A stretch of 64,000 nucleotides of DNA. Source: Dermacoccus nishinomiyaensis. Its GTDB lineage: Bacteria; Actinomycetota; Actinomycetes; Actinomycetales; Dermatophilaceae. The notes beneath the pieces were generated by a model. That model saw only the letters and a program-made list of their open reading frames with translations. It was not told the DNA's origin and made no database searches. Numbering within the stretch: the stretch's first letter is position 1; each line of letters opens with the position of its first letter. The translations under genes and the position numbers were made by a program. The stretch covers positions 1,550,001 to 1,614,000 of the forward strand of contig NZ_UFXX01000001.1 in NCBI RefSeq assembly GCF_900447535.1, in the 5' to 3' direction. Shown piece after piece: positions 1 through 8,613 of the stretch.

Positions 1-2
1 AC

Positions 3-401
3 ACGGACAAGATCGCCGACAAGTGGCTCGAGATGCCGGCGGACGGTTCGTCCAACACCGGGTTCAAGGAACTCATCGACAACATCAAGAACGACTCCTC
101 GGAGCCGAACAAGAAGCTGCTCTCCGACAAGGCCACCGTGTCGGAGGACAATGTCGACGGCAAGGATGCCTGGAAGATCCAGAGTGAGGACAAGAAGGTC
201 ACCGCGTGGGTGTCGCAGGAGGATCGCCGCGACATCCTCAAGACCGAGGGCTTCGACAGCGCCTCCGTCGCCTCCACGTCGGGCTCGTCGGCGAAGTCCG
301 ATGAGTCGATGAAGACGGTGACGTTCCTGTCGCACGACAAGGATTACGGCATCAAGGCACCGAGCGGTGCCACGTCCATCACGGACGCGATGGGCAGCTG
401 A
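3..401 (+). CDS. Secreted/lipoprotein paralog, 3' part only (cut by window start)
   Basis: The frame is open from the window edge and ends in TGA at 399-401, so the N-terminus, including any signal peptide, lies outside. About 132 residues are visible: polar, Lys/Asp/Ser-rich, no membrane segment. The order of segments (a W-x-E/K-M/V-P stretch, then a K-D-A-W-K-I-x-S core, then a threonine/valine-rich end) parallels the downstream lipoprotein, which has R-P-A-Y-K-I-V-S at the matching place. The two are probably tandem paralogs of an LppX/LprG-like secreted family. The family name is an inference from overall layout; the molecular function is unknown. Confidence 0.6.
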   Translation, partial: TDKIADKWLEMPADGSSNTGFKELIDNIKNDSSEPNKKLLSDKATVSEDNVDGKDAWKIQSEDKKVTAWVSQEDRRDILKTEGFDSASVASTSGSSAKSDESMKTVTFLSHDKDYGIKAPSGATSITDAMGS

Positions 402-434
402 GCTGTCCCCCGCCTCCCCGACAGGACGACCGCG

Positions 435-1268
435 TTGCCCGCGTCCCGCACGCTCAGCACCATCGCCGTGACGGCGGTGGTGCTGAGCGGCTGCACGATG
501 GGGCATGACGCGGGGCAGCCCGCGTCGGGTCCGGTGAAGGGCCCGTCGGGGAGCTCGACGGCACCAGGCACCGCATCGATGAGCGCCTCGGCCCCTGCGG
601 AACAGCCGAGCGCGAAGGATGTCTGGTCGCGCACCCAACAGTCGGTGTGCGGTTACACCTCCCTGTCGTTGACAGGAACGGACAGCGCGGACGGCTCCGG
701 CCCCAGGGCCACCTTCCTCGGCGAGCTGGACGGCGAGCCGTCGGAGATGTCCTACGAGGGTGACGAGGTGGGCCACGTGACGATGCGTCGCATCTCCCAT
801 GACGTCTACCTCAAGGGCGATCGCACGTACTGGGATTCCGTCGACAAGGACGACCCGTCCCTCCAGGGCTCGAGCCCACCGGCGAACCGGTGGATCAAGG
901 TGCCCGAAAGCGCCTTCGGCCAGAAGGACCTGTCCGACCTCAGCGCCAAGTCGTACATCGAGGCCATGGGCGACACCACCGACGCCAAGTGGGGTCACCT
1001 CGGCGACGGCACCCTGACGCCCGAGACGCTCGACGGCAGGCCGGCGTACAAGATCGTCAGCGCTGACGGAGACACTCGCGCCTGGGTGACCACCGACGAC
1101 ACGCACGACCTCCTCAAGGTCGTCGACGAGGCCGCGGGCACGGACGACCTGGGCACGGCGACGTTCTCACGCTGGAACGAGAAGATCGCGGTGCCGCGCC
1201 CCGTCGGCGCTCTCGACGGTGGGGAGATGGCGCCGGACCCGTCACCGTCCGGCGAGGCCACGACCTGA
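435..1268 (+). CDS. Putative lipoprotein, LppX/LprG-like
   Basis: 277 residues starting at a TTG. The N-terminus has an arginine, a short hydrophobic run and a lipobox V-L-S-G-C with the modified cysteine at about residue 20, so the mature protein should be lipid-anchored on the outer face of the membrane. A Ser/Pro/Gly/Ala-rich linker of about 40 residues follows, then a globular domain resembling the gene just upstream, 33 bp away. No catalytic motif is visible. LppX/LprG-type lipoproteins carry lipids across the envelope, but membership here rests on gross similarity only. The TTG start is preferred because later starts would lose part of the signal peptide. Confidence 0.65.
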   Translation: MPASRTLSTIAVTAVVLSGCTMGHDAGQPASGPVKGPSGSSTAPGTASMSASAPAEQPSAKDVWSRTQQSVCGYTSLSLTGTDSADGSGPRATFLGELDGEPSEMSYEGDEVGHVTMRRISHDVYLKGDRTYWDSVDKDDPSLQGSSPPANRWIKVPESAFGQKDLSDLSAKSYIEAMGDTTDAKWGHLGDGTLTPETLDGRPAYKIVSADGDTRAWVTTDDTHDLLKVVDEAAGTDDLGTATFSRWNEKIAVPRPVGALDGGEMAPDPSPSGEATT

Positions 1269-1367
1269 CGCGTGGCCGGCCGCCGGTTCGGGCGCCGCGT
1301 GAGGCACGACACGCCTACGTCAGGACCATGGTCCCCACGGATTGCGGAACTCACCCCGTAGCGTGGT

Positions 1368-1383
1368 TGTGAAAGTCTTCACA
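1368..1383 (+). promoter_or_regulatory. Crp/GlxR-like operator upstream of cydA
   Basis: The 16-mer is TGTGA-N6-TCACA, an exact match to the Crp-family palindrome that in actinobacteria is recognised by Crp/GlxR. It lies 23 bp before the cydA ATG and just downstream of a TAGCGT candidate -10 (1359-1364), so its position would suit repression or proximal control. Crp control of cydAB is known in mycobacteria; transfer to this organism is inference. Confidence 0.6.
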
Positions 1384-1406
1384 TTCGTCTCGTCGAGGGG
1401 TCACTC

Positions 1407-2945
1407 ATGGATGCCTTGGAGCTGGCGAGATGGCAGTTCGCCATCACGACGGTCTACCACTTCCTGTTCGTGCCGATCACGATCGGCTTGTCTGCCGTCG
1501 TCGCCGGTTACCACACCGCATGGTTGCGCACGGGTAACACGCAGCATCTGAGGGTCGCGAAGTTCCTCGGCAAGCTGTTCACGATCAACTTCGCGCTCGG
1601 TCTCGTCACCGGCATCGTGCAGGAGTTCCAGTTCGGCATGAACTGGAGCGACTACTCGCGTTTCGTCGGCGACATCTTCGGCGCGCCGCTCGCGATCGAG
1701 GCGCTGCTCGCGTTCTTCCTCGAGTCGACGTTCCTCGGTCTGTGGATCTTCGGCTGGGGCCGACTGCCGAAGAAGCTGCACGCCGCGACGATCTGGATCG
1801 TCCACATCGGCACGGTGCTGTCGGCGTACTTCATCCTCGCCGCGAACTCGTTCATGCAGAACCCCGTCGGTTACAAGTACAACCCGACGACGCACCGCGC
1901 GGAGCTCACCGACTTCGTCGCCGTCCTGACGAACAAGGTCCAGCTCGTCACGTTCCCGCACGTCATCGCGAGCTCGTACATGGTCGGTGGCGCCGTCGTC
2001 ATGGGCGTCATGCTGTGGAATCTGCGCAAGCGCACTCTTGCTGCCGAAGCAATCAAGGGTGAAACTCTCGAAGGCCGTTCCGACGGTTCGACGGGCGCGA
2101 CGAAGTTGGCGTCGACCTCCGACGACCTCACGATGTACCGCAAGGGCTCGCGCGTCGGCGCGATCGTCCTGCTCGTCTCGAGCCTGTTCGTCGTCATCAC
2201 CGGCGACCTGCAGGGCAAGGTCATGACCGAGGTGCAGCCGATGAAGATGGCTGCCGCCGAGGCGTTGTACGAGACGCAGGAGAAGGACGCGCCGTTCTCG
2301 ATCTTCACCGTCGGTACGCGTGACGGCAAGCAGGAGAAGTTCGCGGTCACCGTGCCCAACCTGCTGTCGTTCCTCGCGACGGGTGACTTCCACGGCAAGG
2401 TCGAGGGCATCAACAACCTCGAGGAATCCCAGAGGGCCAAGTACAGCGGCAACGAGCTGACGGCGGCGGACACGTACGCGCCTAACATCATGTGGTCGTA
2501 CTGGAGCTTCCGCTGGATGATGGGTTGGGGCGCGATCTCCATGCTCATCGCCTGCTGGGTGCTGTGGCTGACCCGCAAGGGCCGCAACGCGACGAACCGC
2601 TGGATGGGACCGGCCGCCCTCGTCGGCGCGCTGTCGCCGGTCGCGGCGATGAGCATCGGCTGGATCTTCACCGAGATCGGCCGTCAGCCGTGGATCGTCA
2701 ACGGCCTCATGACGACGAAGCAGGGCGTCAGTCCGAGCGTCACCTCGGGTGAGGTGCTGACGTCGATGATCGTCTTCACACTGCTGTACGGCGCACTCGC
2801 CGTCGTCGAGGTGAAGCTGTTCATGGACTACATGAAGAAGGGCGCCGAGCCCGTCGCCTCCGACGGTGAGGATCTGCCCGGTGGTCACGACGATGGCCAC
2901 GGCTCCGCCGGTTCCGACGATGACGAACTCGCGTTCGCGTACTGA
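1407..2945 (+). CDS. cydA: Cytochrome bd ubiquinol/menaquinol oxidase subunit I
   Basis: 512 residues, normal for the family. CydA binds hemes b558, b595 and d and oxidises quinol while reducing O2 to water without proton pumping. Expected ligands are visible: H18 in T-V-Y-H-F-L-F-V-P (heme b595), H185 in F-P-H-V-I-A-S-S-Y (heme b558) and the paired Met371/372 in F-R-W-M-M-G (second b558 ligand region), plus an F-F-L-E-S-T-F-L-G stretch. About nine membrane helices. The C-terminus is an acidic His/Asp/Gly tail. A GAGGGG ribosome site sits 8 nt before ATG. cydB follows after 16 bp; the assembly exporter genes cydDC are not adjacent but lie 7.7 kb downstream. Confidence 0.97.
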   Translation: MDALELARWQFAITTVYHFLFVPITIGLSAVVAGYHTAWLRTGNTQHLRVAKFLGKLFTINFALGLVTGIVQEFQFGMNWSDYSRFVGDIFGAPLAIEALLAFFLESTFLGLWIFGWGRLPKKLHAATIWIVHIGTVLSAYFILAANSFMQNPVGYKYNPTTHRAELTDFVAVLTNKVQLVTFPHVIASSYMVGGAVVMGVMLWNLRKRTLAAEAIKGETLEGRSDGSTGATKLASTSDDLTMYRKGSRVGAIVLLVSSLFVVITGDLQGKVMTEVQPMKMAAAEALYETQEKDAPFSIFTVGTRDGKQEKFAVTVPNLLSFLATGDFHGKVEGINNLEESQRAKYSGNELTAADTYAPNIMWSYWSFRWMMGWGAISMLIACWVLWLTRKGRNATNRWMGPAALVGALSPVAAMSIGWIFTEIGRQPWIVNGLMTTKQGVSPSVTSGEVLTSMIVFTLLYGALAVVEVKLFMDYMKKGAEPVASDGEDLPGGHDDGHGSAGSDDDELAFAY

Positions 2946-2961
2946 TAGGCGAGGTTGAACG

Positions 2962-4050
2962 ATGGAACTCACCACTTTCTGGTTCATCATCATCGGCGTG
3001 CTCTGGACGGGTTACTTCGTCCTCGAGGGCTTCGACTTCGGTGTTGGCATGCTGCTTCCCGTGCTCGGCAAGGGCAAGGCGGAGGCGACGGGCGTCACCG
3101 ACCCGGTCACCGACCACATCGGCGAGAACGAGCGACGCCGCCGCGTCATGCTCAATACGATCGGCCCGGTCTGGGACGGCAACGAGGTGTGGGTGCTCAC
3201 TGCTGGTGGCGCGACCTTCGCCGCGTTCCCGAACTGGTACGCGACGCTGTTCTCGGGCGCCTACCTGCCGCTGCTGCTCATCCTCGTCGCGCTCATCGTG
3301 CGCAACATGGGCTTCGAGTACCGCCACAAGCGTGACTCCGACGGCTGGCGCCGCGGCTGGGACGCCGCCATCGTGTTCGGTTCGTTCCTGCCGGCGATCC
3401 TCTGGGGCGTCGCGCTGACGAACATCGTCCACGGCCTGCCGATCAACCAGGACATGGAGTACACGGGCAACCTGCTCACCATGCTCAACCCGGTGTCGCT
3501 TCTCGGCGGCGTCACGACGATGCTCGTGTTCATGACGCACGGCTGCTTCTTCGTCGCGCTCAAGACCGACGGCGCCATCCGTCACGACGCTCGCGCGCTC
3601 GGCACGAAGATCGGCCTCGCGGCCGCCGTCGCCGCCGTCGTCCTGCTGCTGTGGCTGGGCATCGAAGGCGGGTCGGTGTGGTCGTGGATCACGACCGTCG
3701 CACTCGCCGTCATCTTCCTCACCGGGCTGTTCTTCAACATGCGCGGCAAGGAGGGCCTGGCGTTCCTGTGCACGTTCGTCGCGATCGCCCTGTTCGTGCT
3801 GACGTACTTCCTCATGCTGTTCCCGAACGTCATGCCGAGCTCGACGAACCCGGCGTGGTCGCTGACGACGACGAACGCGGCGAGCTCGCACCACACGCTC
3901 GTCATCATGACGTGGGTCGCGCTGATCTTCACCCCGATCGTCCTCATCTACCAGAGCTGGACGTACTGGGTGTTCCGCAAGCGCATCACGACGCGTCACA
4001 TCCCCAAGGCGGTCGACCCGAGCCGCCCCGACCCGATCAAGGTCCACTGA
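2962..4050 (+). CDS. cydB: Cytochrome bd oxidase subunit II
   Basis: 362 residues with about eight or nine hydrophobic helices. The N-terminal stretch with G-Y-F-V-L-E-G-F-D-F-G-V-G is the CydB hallmark, followed by G-P-V-W-D-G-N-E-V-W. CydB is the structural partner of CydA in the membrane complex. It is in the same operon as cydA, with a 16-bp gap, and is followed by a strong hairpin terminator, so cydAB appears to be a two-gene transcription unit. Confidence 0.97.
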   Translation: MELTTFWFIIIGVLWTGYFVLEGFDFGVGMLLPVLGKGKAEATGVTDPVTDHIGENERRRRVMLNTIGPVWDGNEVWVLTAGGATFAAFPNWYATLFSGAYLPLLLILVALIVRNMGFEYRHKRDSDGWRRGWDAAIVFGSFLPAILWGVALTNIVHGLPINQDMEYTGNLLTMLNPVSLLGGVTTMLVFMTHGCFFVALKTDGAIRHDARALGTKIGLAAAVAAVVLLLWLGIEGGSVWSWITTVALAVIFLTGLFFNMRGKEGLAFLCTFVAIALFVLTYFLMLFPNVMPSSTNPAWSLTTTNAASSHHTLVIMTWVALIFTPIVLIYQSWTYWVFRKRITTRHIPKAVDPSRPDPIKVH

Positions 4051-4105
4051 CGACTCACGTCAGGCCCACGATCGCCCCATGACTTCGCTGTGAGCGAAGG
4101 TGCAA

Positions 4106-4147
4106 CAGCAAGCGCCACCACCCCGAGCGGGATGGTGGCGCTTGCTG
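4106..4147 (+). terminator. Rho-independent-like terminator after cydB
   Basis: Perfect 15-bp inverted repeat (4106-4120 with 4133-4147) around a 12-nt loop, 55 nt past the cydB stop. It overlaps a GTG-initiated extension of the next frame, which argues against that early start. Confidence 0.85.
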
Positions 4148-4248
4148 CGTCGTCCGCCATGGACCGACGAGTGCATGGGATCAACAAGAACGAAGCGAAA
4201 GAGCTCGTGCCGTCGTTCTCGCGACGCTCCCGGTATCATCCTGACCCC

Positions 4249-5469
4249 GTGACCACGACACCCACCGCGCCTGCGGCCGCTGAGCGCCGCGCCCGCGGTT
4301 TCTGGCTTCTCGCTGCGGCGTTTCCCATCCTCATGGCCTACTCGACCGTGCCGACGCCGATCTATCCGCTCTACCAACGCCACGATCACTTCCCCACCGT
4401 GATGATCACCGCCATCTTCGCGGCCTACGGGCTGGGCGTCATGGCAAGCCTCTACCTCGCGGGCCACCTGAGTGACCAGTTCGGGCGACGCCGCATGATC
4501 GCGATCGCCACTGCCGTCTCTCTGGTGAGCGCGGCGATCTTCATCGGTTCGCCGTCCGTGCCGGCGCTGTTGGTCGCCCGGCTGCTGTGTGGTGTGGGGA
4601 TCGGCATACTGACTCCGGCAGCAACAGCGATGCTCGGTGAATTGCGGCGCGTTCATCGCCCGCACGAGCCGAGCAGTTTCGCCTCGACGGTGGCCTCGAG
4701 CGTGAACACTGGCGGGCTGGCCCTCGGCCCCCTCGTCGGTGGAGTCCTCGTGCAGTGGGCCCCGGCCCCCTTGAGGACGCCCTACGTGGTCTTCTTCGTC
4801 CTGCTCGCCGGGGTGGGCCTCGCGCTCACGTTGGTTCCCGAGACCAACCCGGCAACACCGGCGAACGAGCGCCCGAGGTATCGACCGCAGCGCGCCGTCG
4901 TCCGACCAGGTCATGAAGCCCGTTTTCGCTCAGCGCAGGTCGTGGCCGGCGCGGCCTTCGCTGCACTGGGCATCCTGACGTCGATGACGGGGACGTTCCT
5001 GGCGCACGTCGCACATCGCTCGTCTCCGCTCGTGTGCGGCGTGGTCGTCTTCCTCGCCATGGGGGCATCTGCACTGGCCCAGGTCGCCCTTCCGATCCCC
5101 AACCCGCGAACGAAGATCGCGTGCGGCGTCCTGTTCGCCGTCGCCGGCCTCGGGTGCGTCGCGGCGTCCGCACTCACCCACCCCTTCGTCCTGTACGCAG
5201 GCGGCGCGGTCATGGCGGGGGCTGGGATCGGCCTGCTCTTCCAAAGTGCTGTCGCCGTCGGTTCCGCGGTCAGCGAGGCCGGACACACCGGGGGAAGCGT
5301 GGCTGGTGTCTTCCTGGCCGCCTACATCGGCATCACGATCCCCGTCGTGCTGGCGGGGTTGCTCACGACACGCCTGTCCATCAGCGCGAGCCTGGCTCTC
5401 TTCTGCGCGCTCACCTCGCTGGTCGTCCTCGTCGCGAGCATCCCCATGATGCGCGGGGCAGCGGACTGA
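4249..5469 (+). CDS. MFS transporter
   Basis: 406 residues from GTG 4249. The frame is open to 4090, but that stretch contains the cydB terminator and has no membrane-protein character. A TATCAT -10-like box (4234-4239) lies just before 4249. Around 12 hydrophobic helices are visible. The MFS motif A is present in the loop after helix 2 (G-H-L-S-D-Q-F-G-R-R-R), and a G-I-L-T-P-A-A-T-A motif falls in helix 4/5. Drug-exporter-like proteins share this arrangement, but the substrate cannot be read from sequence. It stands alone between two terminators. Confidence 0.85.
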   Translation: MTTTPTAPAAAERRARGFWLLAAAFPILMAYSTVPTPIYPLYQRHDHFPTVMITAIFAAYGLGVMASLYLAGHLSDQFGRRRMIAIATAVSLVSAAIFIGSPSVPALLVARLLCGVGIGILTPAATAMLGELRRVHRPHEPSSFASTVASSVNTGGLALGPLVGGVLVQWAPAPLRTPYVVFFVLLAGVGLALTLVPETNPATPANERPRYRPQRAVVRPGHEARFRSAQVVAGAAFAALGILTSMTGTFLAHVAHRSSPLVCGVVVFLAMGASALAQVALPIPNPRTKIACGVLFAVAGLGCVAASALTHPFVLYAGGAVMAGAGIGLLFQSAVAVGSAVSEAGHTGGSVAGVFLAAYIGITIPVVLAGLLTTRLSISASLALFCALTSLVVLVASIPMMRGAAD

Positions 5470-5549
5470 GCCCGTTCATCTCGCACGACGAGGCGCCACG
5501 CCACGTGAGAGCCGAGCCCAATCGGCCCTTCGCCGGCCGCCCGTGAACA

Positions 5550-5590
5550 CCGAAGGCGCCTGGACCCCATGGGGATCCAGGCGCCTTCGG
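5550..5590. terminator. Bidirectional terminator between convergent genes
   Basis: 15-bp perfect inverted repeat (5550-5564 with 5576-5590), 11-nt loop, lying between the MFS gene stop (+) and the DJ-1/PfpI gene stop (-). It can serve both strands. Confidence 0.85.
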
Positions 5591-5616
5591 CATGTTCGCG
5601 CTTGGCGCAGCCAGGC

Positions 5617-6300
5617 TCAGCTCAGGCGCTCGAGCAGCTTCTTGGCGAGCGCCTCGGACGATGCCGGGTTCTGACCCGTCAGCAGGTCACCGTCGACGAC
5701 GGTGAACGGCTGCCAGGCGGGGCCGGTCGAGACGTCGGCGCCGAGTTCGCGCAGCCGGTCCTCCAGCAACCACTTGGCCTTGTCAGCCTTGCCGGCGGCC
5801 TTCTCCTCCTCATTGGAGAAGCCGGTGATCTTGCGTCCGGCGACGACGGGCTCGCCCGCCGACGTCCGCGCCGGGAGCAGCGCTGCCGGGCCGTGGCACA
5901 CGATGGCGACAGGCTTGCTGGCCTCGAGTGCGTCCGCGATGAGCTTGCCGGAGGTGGCGTCCTGCGCAAGGTCTTCCATCGGGCCGTGCCCACCCGGGTA
6001 GAACACCGCGTCATAGTCGCCGAGGACGACGTCCTCGAGCTTCATGGGGTGCTGCAGGCCGTCGATCGCGTCGAGGTCAGGACGCACGTCAGCGCCGCCG
6101 TTCGCGTCGGGGGCGAGGCTGACCTCATCGGCCACCGGCGTCACACCGCCGGGCGTGGCGAACGTGACCGAGTGACCTGCCCCGGTGATCAGACGGTAGG
6201 GGGTGAGAAGTTCTTCCGCCCAGTAACCCGTCGGGACGCTCGAGCCGTCGGCCAGGGTCCAGGAGCGGGCGCCGGTGACGACGAAGAGAACGTTGGACAT
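5617..6300 (-). CDS. DJ-1/PfpI family (class I glutamine amidotransferase-like) protein
   Basis: 227 residues. The nucleophile-elbow motif A-I-V-C-H-G-P-A is present and provides the conserved cysteine. An upstream F-Y-P-G-G-H-G-P-M-E-D-L segment matches Hsp31/glyoxalase-III-type DJ-1 proteins, which act on methylglyoxal or glycated substrates as stress proteins. An AAGGAG ribosome site precedes the ATG. It is the last gene of a minus-strand run: gabD, doxX, a broken SnoaL-like gene, then this gene. The stress/detoxification role is inferred from family; the exact activity is not determinable. Confidence 0.85.
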   Translation of the reverse strand: MSNVLFVVTGARSWTLADGSSVPTGYWAEELLTPYRLITGAGHSVTFATPGGVTPVADEVSLAPDANGGADVRPDLDAIDGLQHPMKLEDVVLGDYDAVFYPGGHGPMEDLAQDATSGKLIADALEASKPVAIVCHGPAALLPARTSAGEPVVAGRKITGFSNEEEKAAGKADKAKWLLEDRLRELGADVSTGPAWQPFTVVDGDLLTGQNPASSEALAKKLLERLS

Positions 6301-6350
6301 GTCAATCTCCTTGGTGATTCAGTGAGCGGCGTTCGCATCGGGGCGAGTCG

Positions 6351-6536
6351 TCACTCGTGGTAGGTGAGGCCCTCCTCGATCGGCCAGCCGAGCTGCTGCC
6401 ACATCGGCAGCTTGTTCCACTCCTTGACGAATTCGACGAGCTTGTCGTCTTCGACGCGGAACAGGGCGCATGTGTACTCGTGCGCGAGGTCGAGGTTGGC
6501 CTTCTCGGTCTACGTGAGCTGCGTGGTGTCCGACAT
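6351..6536 (-). pseudogene. SnoaL/NTF2-like protein remnant with in-frame stop
   Basis: Reading from ATG 6536 gives eight sense codons, then TAG (6510-6512), then an open frame of 52 codons to TGA at 6351. The post-stop frame reads like the end of a SnoaL-like/ester-cyclase domain: L-F-R-V-E-D-D-K-L-V-E-F followed by M-W-Q-Q-L-G-W. The whole is only about half the ~130 residues of the family, so the middle is also missing. No alternative ATG/GTG start follows the stop before the conserved part. It sits between doxX and the DJ-1 gene on the same strand. A single-base sequencing error could explain the stop but not the short length. Confidence 0.7.
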
Positions 6537-6571
6537 TGGGGTCTCCTTCGCTTGGGTGCGAAACGGTGAGA

Positions 6572-7030
6572 TCAGCGACGCGAGCCGCGTCGGGGGAAGC
6601 CGGCCGCCGACAGCGCCGCAGCGATGAGGGCGGGCTGGCCGAACAGGCGGACGAGGCGCTTGGTGTCGGTGTCGAGGCCGAAGGCGTCGTGGCGCTCCGC
6701 GTACTGGCTGATGTTGCCGGGGAAGATCGCGGCGTAGAAGGCGGCGAGCGCCACCCCCACCGCAGCGCGACGCTGCGGCAGGGTGAGCATCGCCGCACCG
6801 AACGCGACCTCGACGACACCGGAGGCGAGGACGACGACGTCCTTGTCCATCGGGAACCAGTCCGGCACCTGCGCCTGGAAGTCCTTGCGGGCGAACGTCA
6901 GGTGCGAGACACCGGCGAACGACATGAAGGCTCCGAGGCCGAGACGGGCCACCTCCTGCCCACGGGTCGCAGGCGGGGCCGGCTCGGCGAGTGACCGGAC
7001 GGACTCGATCAGTCGGGTGAAACGAGTCAT
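6572..7030 (-). CDS. DoxX family membrane protein
   Basis: 152 residues from ATG 7030, chosen because GAGGAGG lies a few nt upstream; a 12-residue extension from 7066 would include that ribosome site. Four hydrophobic helices in the DoxX pattern: G-L-G-A-F-M-S-F-A-G near the first helix, then a V-V-E-V-A-F-G-A-A-M helix and two more. DoxX proteins are small four-helix membrane proteins tied to thiol/oxidative stress. It is 39 bp after gabD on the same strand. Confidence 0.75.
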   Translation of the reverse strand: MTRFTRLIESVRSLAEPAPPATRGQEVARLGLGAFMSFAGVSHLTFARKDFQAQVPDWFPMDKDVVVLASGVVEVAFGAAMLTLPQRRAAVGVALAAFYAAIFPGNISQYAERHDAFGLDTDTKRLVRLFGQPALIAAALSAAGFPRRGSRR

Positions 7031-7069
7031 GGTTATTTCCTCCTCGCGTCGCGGGTCACGACGCATCGA

Positions 7070-8440
7070 TCACTTGGCGACGCGGACGAGCTTCGTGTTG
7101 GCGAATTCGCCGAAGCCCCAGCGTCCGAGCTCACGCCCGTAACCGGAGCGGCGCACACCACCGAATGGCAGGCCGGCCTTCGTCGTGCCGTGCTCGTTGA
7201 CATAGGCCATGCCGACCTCGAGGCGTCGGGCGATCTGCTCCGCCTTGTCGGTGTCCTTGCCCCAGACGGAGCCGGACAGGCCGAAGGAGGAGTCGTTGGC
7301 GAGCTCGACGGCTTCGTCGATCGAGTCGTAGGAGTAGACGACGGCGACGGGGCCGAAGATCTCCTCCTTGAAGGCGTCCATCTCACGCGTGACACCGGTG
7401 AGCACGGCGGGGGCCATCCAGGCGCCGTCCTGCTCGAGCGCCGTGCCACCCGTGCGCAGGGTCGCACCCTGCTCGACGGCGCGCTCGACCTGGGCGATCG
7501 CGTCGTCGCGAGCCTCGACCGACGAAAGCGGGCCCATGTCCGTGCCCTCGTCGTCCGGGTTGCCGACCTTCATGCCCTCGACGGTGGCGACAACGCCGTT
7601 GACGAAGTCGTCGAACATCGTCGACGGAACGAAGATGCGCTTCGGGGAGTTGCAGGCTTGCCCGGCGTTGCTCATGCGCGCGGTGGCGACGGCCTTCGCC
7701 GTCTCGGCGACGTCGACGTCGTCGAGGACGATGAGCGCGTCCGAGCCACCGAGTTCGAGGACGCTCTTCTTGAGGTTCTGCGACGCGGTCTCGGCGACGG
7801 CCTTGCCGGCGCCCTCGCTACCGGTCAGCGAGACGCCGCGCACGCGCGGGTCCTCGATGATCGACGTGATCTGCTCGTTGCTGACGAACAGGTTGATGTA
7901 GGCATCCCGCGGCACACCCGCGGCGTGGAGGATCTCCTCGATCAGTTCGGCCGTGCGCGCGCAGATCGAGGCGTGCTTGAGCAGGATCGTGTTGCCGAGC
8001 ATGAGGTTCGGCGCGACGAACCGCGCGACCTGGTAGTGCGGGAAGTTCCAGGGCATGACGCCCATGAGAACACCGATCGGGTCGGTGACGACGAGCGACT
8101 TCGCGTCGTCGCCGATGTTCAGCTGCTCCTCGACGAGCAGCTCCTCACCGTGCTCGGAGTACCAGCGGAAGATCGACGACGCGAGCGCGACCTCACCCTG
8201 CGCCTGCGCGAGCGGCTTGCCCATCTCGGCGCCGATGACGCGGGCGAGCTCGTCGGCGCGCTCGTCGTAGATGTCGGCGACCTTGGCGAGGACGGAGGCG
8301 CGCTCGGACGCGTCCGTCGTGCGCCACGTGCCGAACGCGGCGTCGGCGCGCTCGATGGCGCGGGTGACGTCAGCATCCGTCGCGGAGTTGTACTCCTTCT
8401 CGACGACGCCGGTGGCGGGGTTCTCGGTGCGGTAGGCCAT
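7070..8440 (-). CDS. gabD: NAD(P)-dependent succinate-semialdehyde dehydrogenase
   Basis: 456 residues, aldehyde dehydrogenase superfamily. The active-site cysteine is C263 in N-A-G-Q-A-C-N-S, and the general-base region L-E-L-G-G-S-D-A lies about 35 residues upstream. The N-terminus (A-Y-R-T-E-N-P-A-T-G) and P-F-G-G-V-R-R-S-G-Y-G-R-E-L near the end are typical of the GabD/Sad branch, which oxidises succinate semialdehyde to succinate in the GABA shunt. No GABA transaminase lies nearby, so the physiological aldehyde could differ. AAGGAG ribosome site; a 24-bp palindrome sits just upstream. Confidence 0.85.
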   Translation of the reverse strand: MAYRTENPATGVVEKEYNSATDADVTRAIERADAAFGTWRTTDASERASVLAKVADIYDERADELARVIGAEMGKPLAQAQGEVALASSIFRWYSEHGEELLVEEQLNIGDDAKSLVVTDPIGVLMGVMPWNFPHYQVARFVAPNLMLGNTILLKHASICARTAELIEEILHAAGVPRDAYINLFVSNEQITSIIEDPRVRGVSLTGSEGAGKAVAETASQNLKKSVLELGGSDALIVLDDVDVAETAKAVATARMSNAGQACNSPKRIFVPSTMFDDFVNGVVATVEGMKVGNPDDEGTDMGPLSSVEARDDAIAQVERAVEQGATLRTGGTALEQDGAWMAPAVLTGVTREMDAFKEEIFGPVAVVYSYDSIDEAVELANDSSFGLSGSVWGKDTDKAEQIARRLEVGMAYVNEHGTTKAGLPFGGVRRSGYGRELGRWGFGEFANTKLVRVAK

Positions 8441-8455
8441 GAGGTCTCTCCTTCA

Positions 8456-8479
8456 GATCGATGAGCTCTCTCATCGATC
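8456..8479 (-). promoter_or_regulatory. Palindromic operator candidate upstream of gabD
   Basis: Perfect 10-bp inverted repeat with a 4-nt centre (GATCGATGAG, CTCT, CTCATCGATC), 15 bp before the gabD start and just upstream of its ribosome site. The symmetry and position suit a repressor site or a 5' UTR hairpin. The regulator is not identifiable here. Confidence 0.5.
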
Positions 8480-8613
8480 ACAACACCACCGGCCCCCAGA
8501 AGCATTCCTGCACGCAGTTTTTCACCTCGAGGGGTGAAGAAACGCGCCCGCGTGTGCGGCCCTGCCAGCCCGGCGCCGGGGTGCAGCGCAGGCGCCCTCG
8601 GGGCGCAGGTGGA

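Noticed and set aside
1401-2993. 530-codon open frame antisense to cydA
   Set aside because: High-GC antisense shadow: Arg/Asp/His-rich with no motifs, while cydA on the other strand has all family ligands.
4090-4248. Upstream start for the MFS transporter
   Set aside because: It runs through the cydB terminator hairpin; GTG 4249 follows a -10 box and gives a normal first helix.
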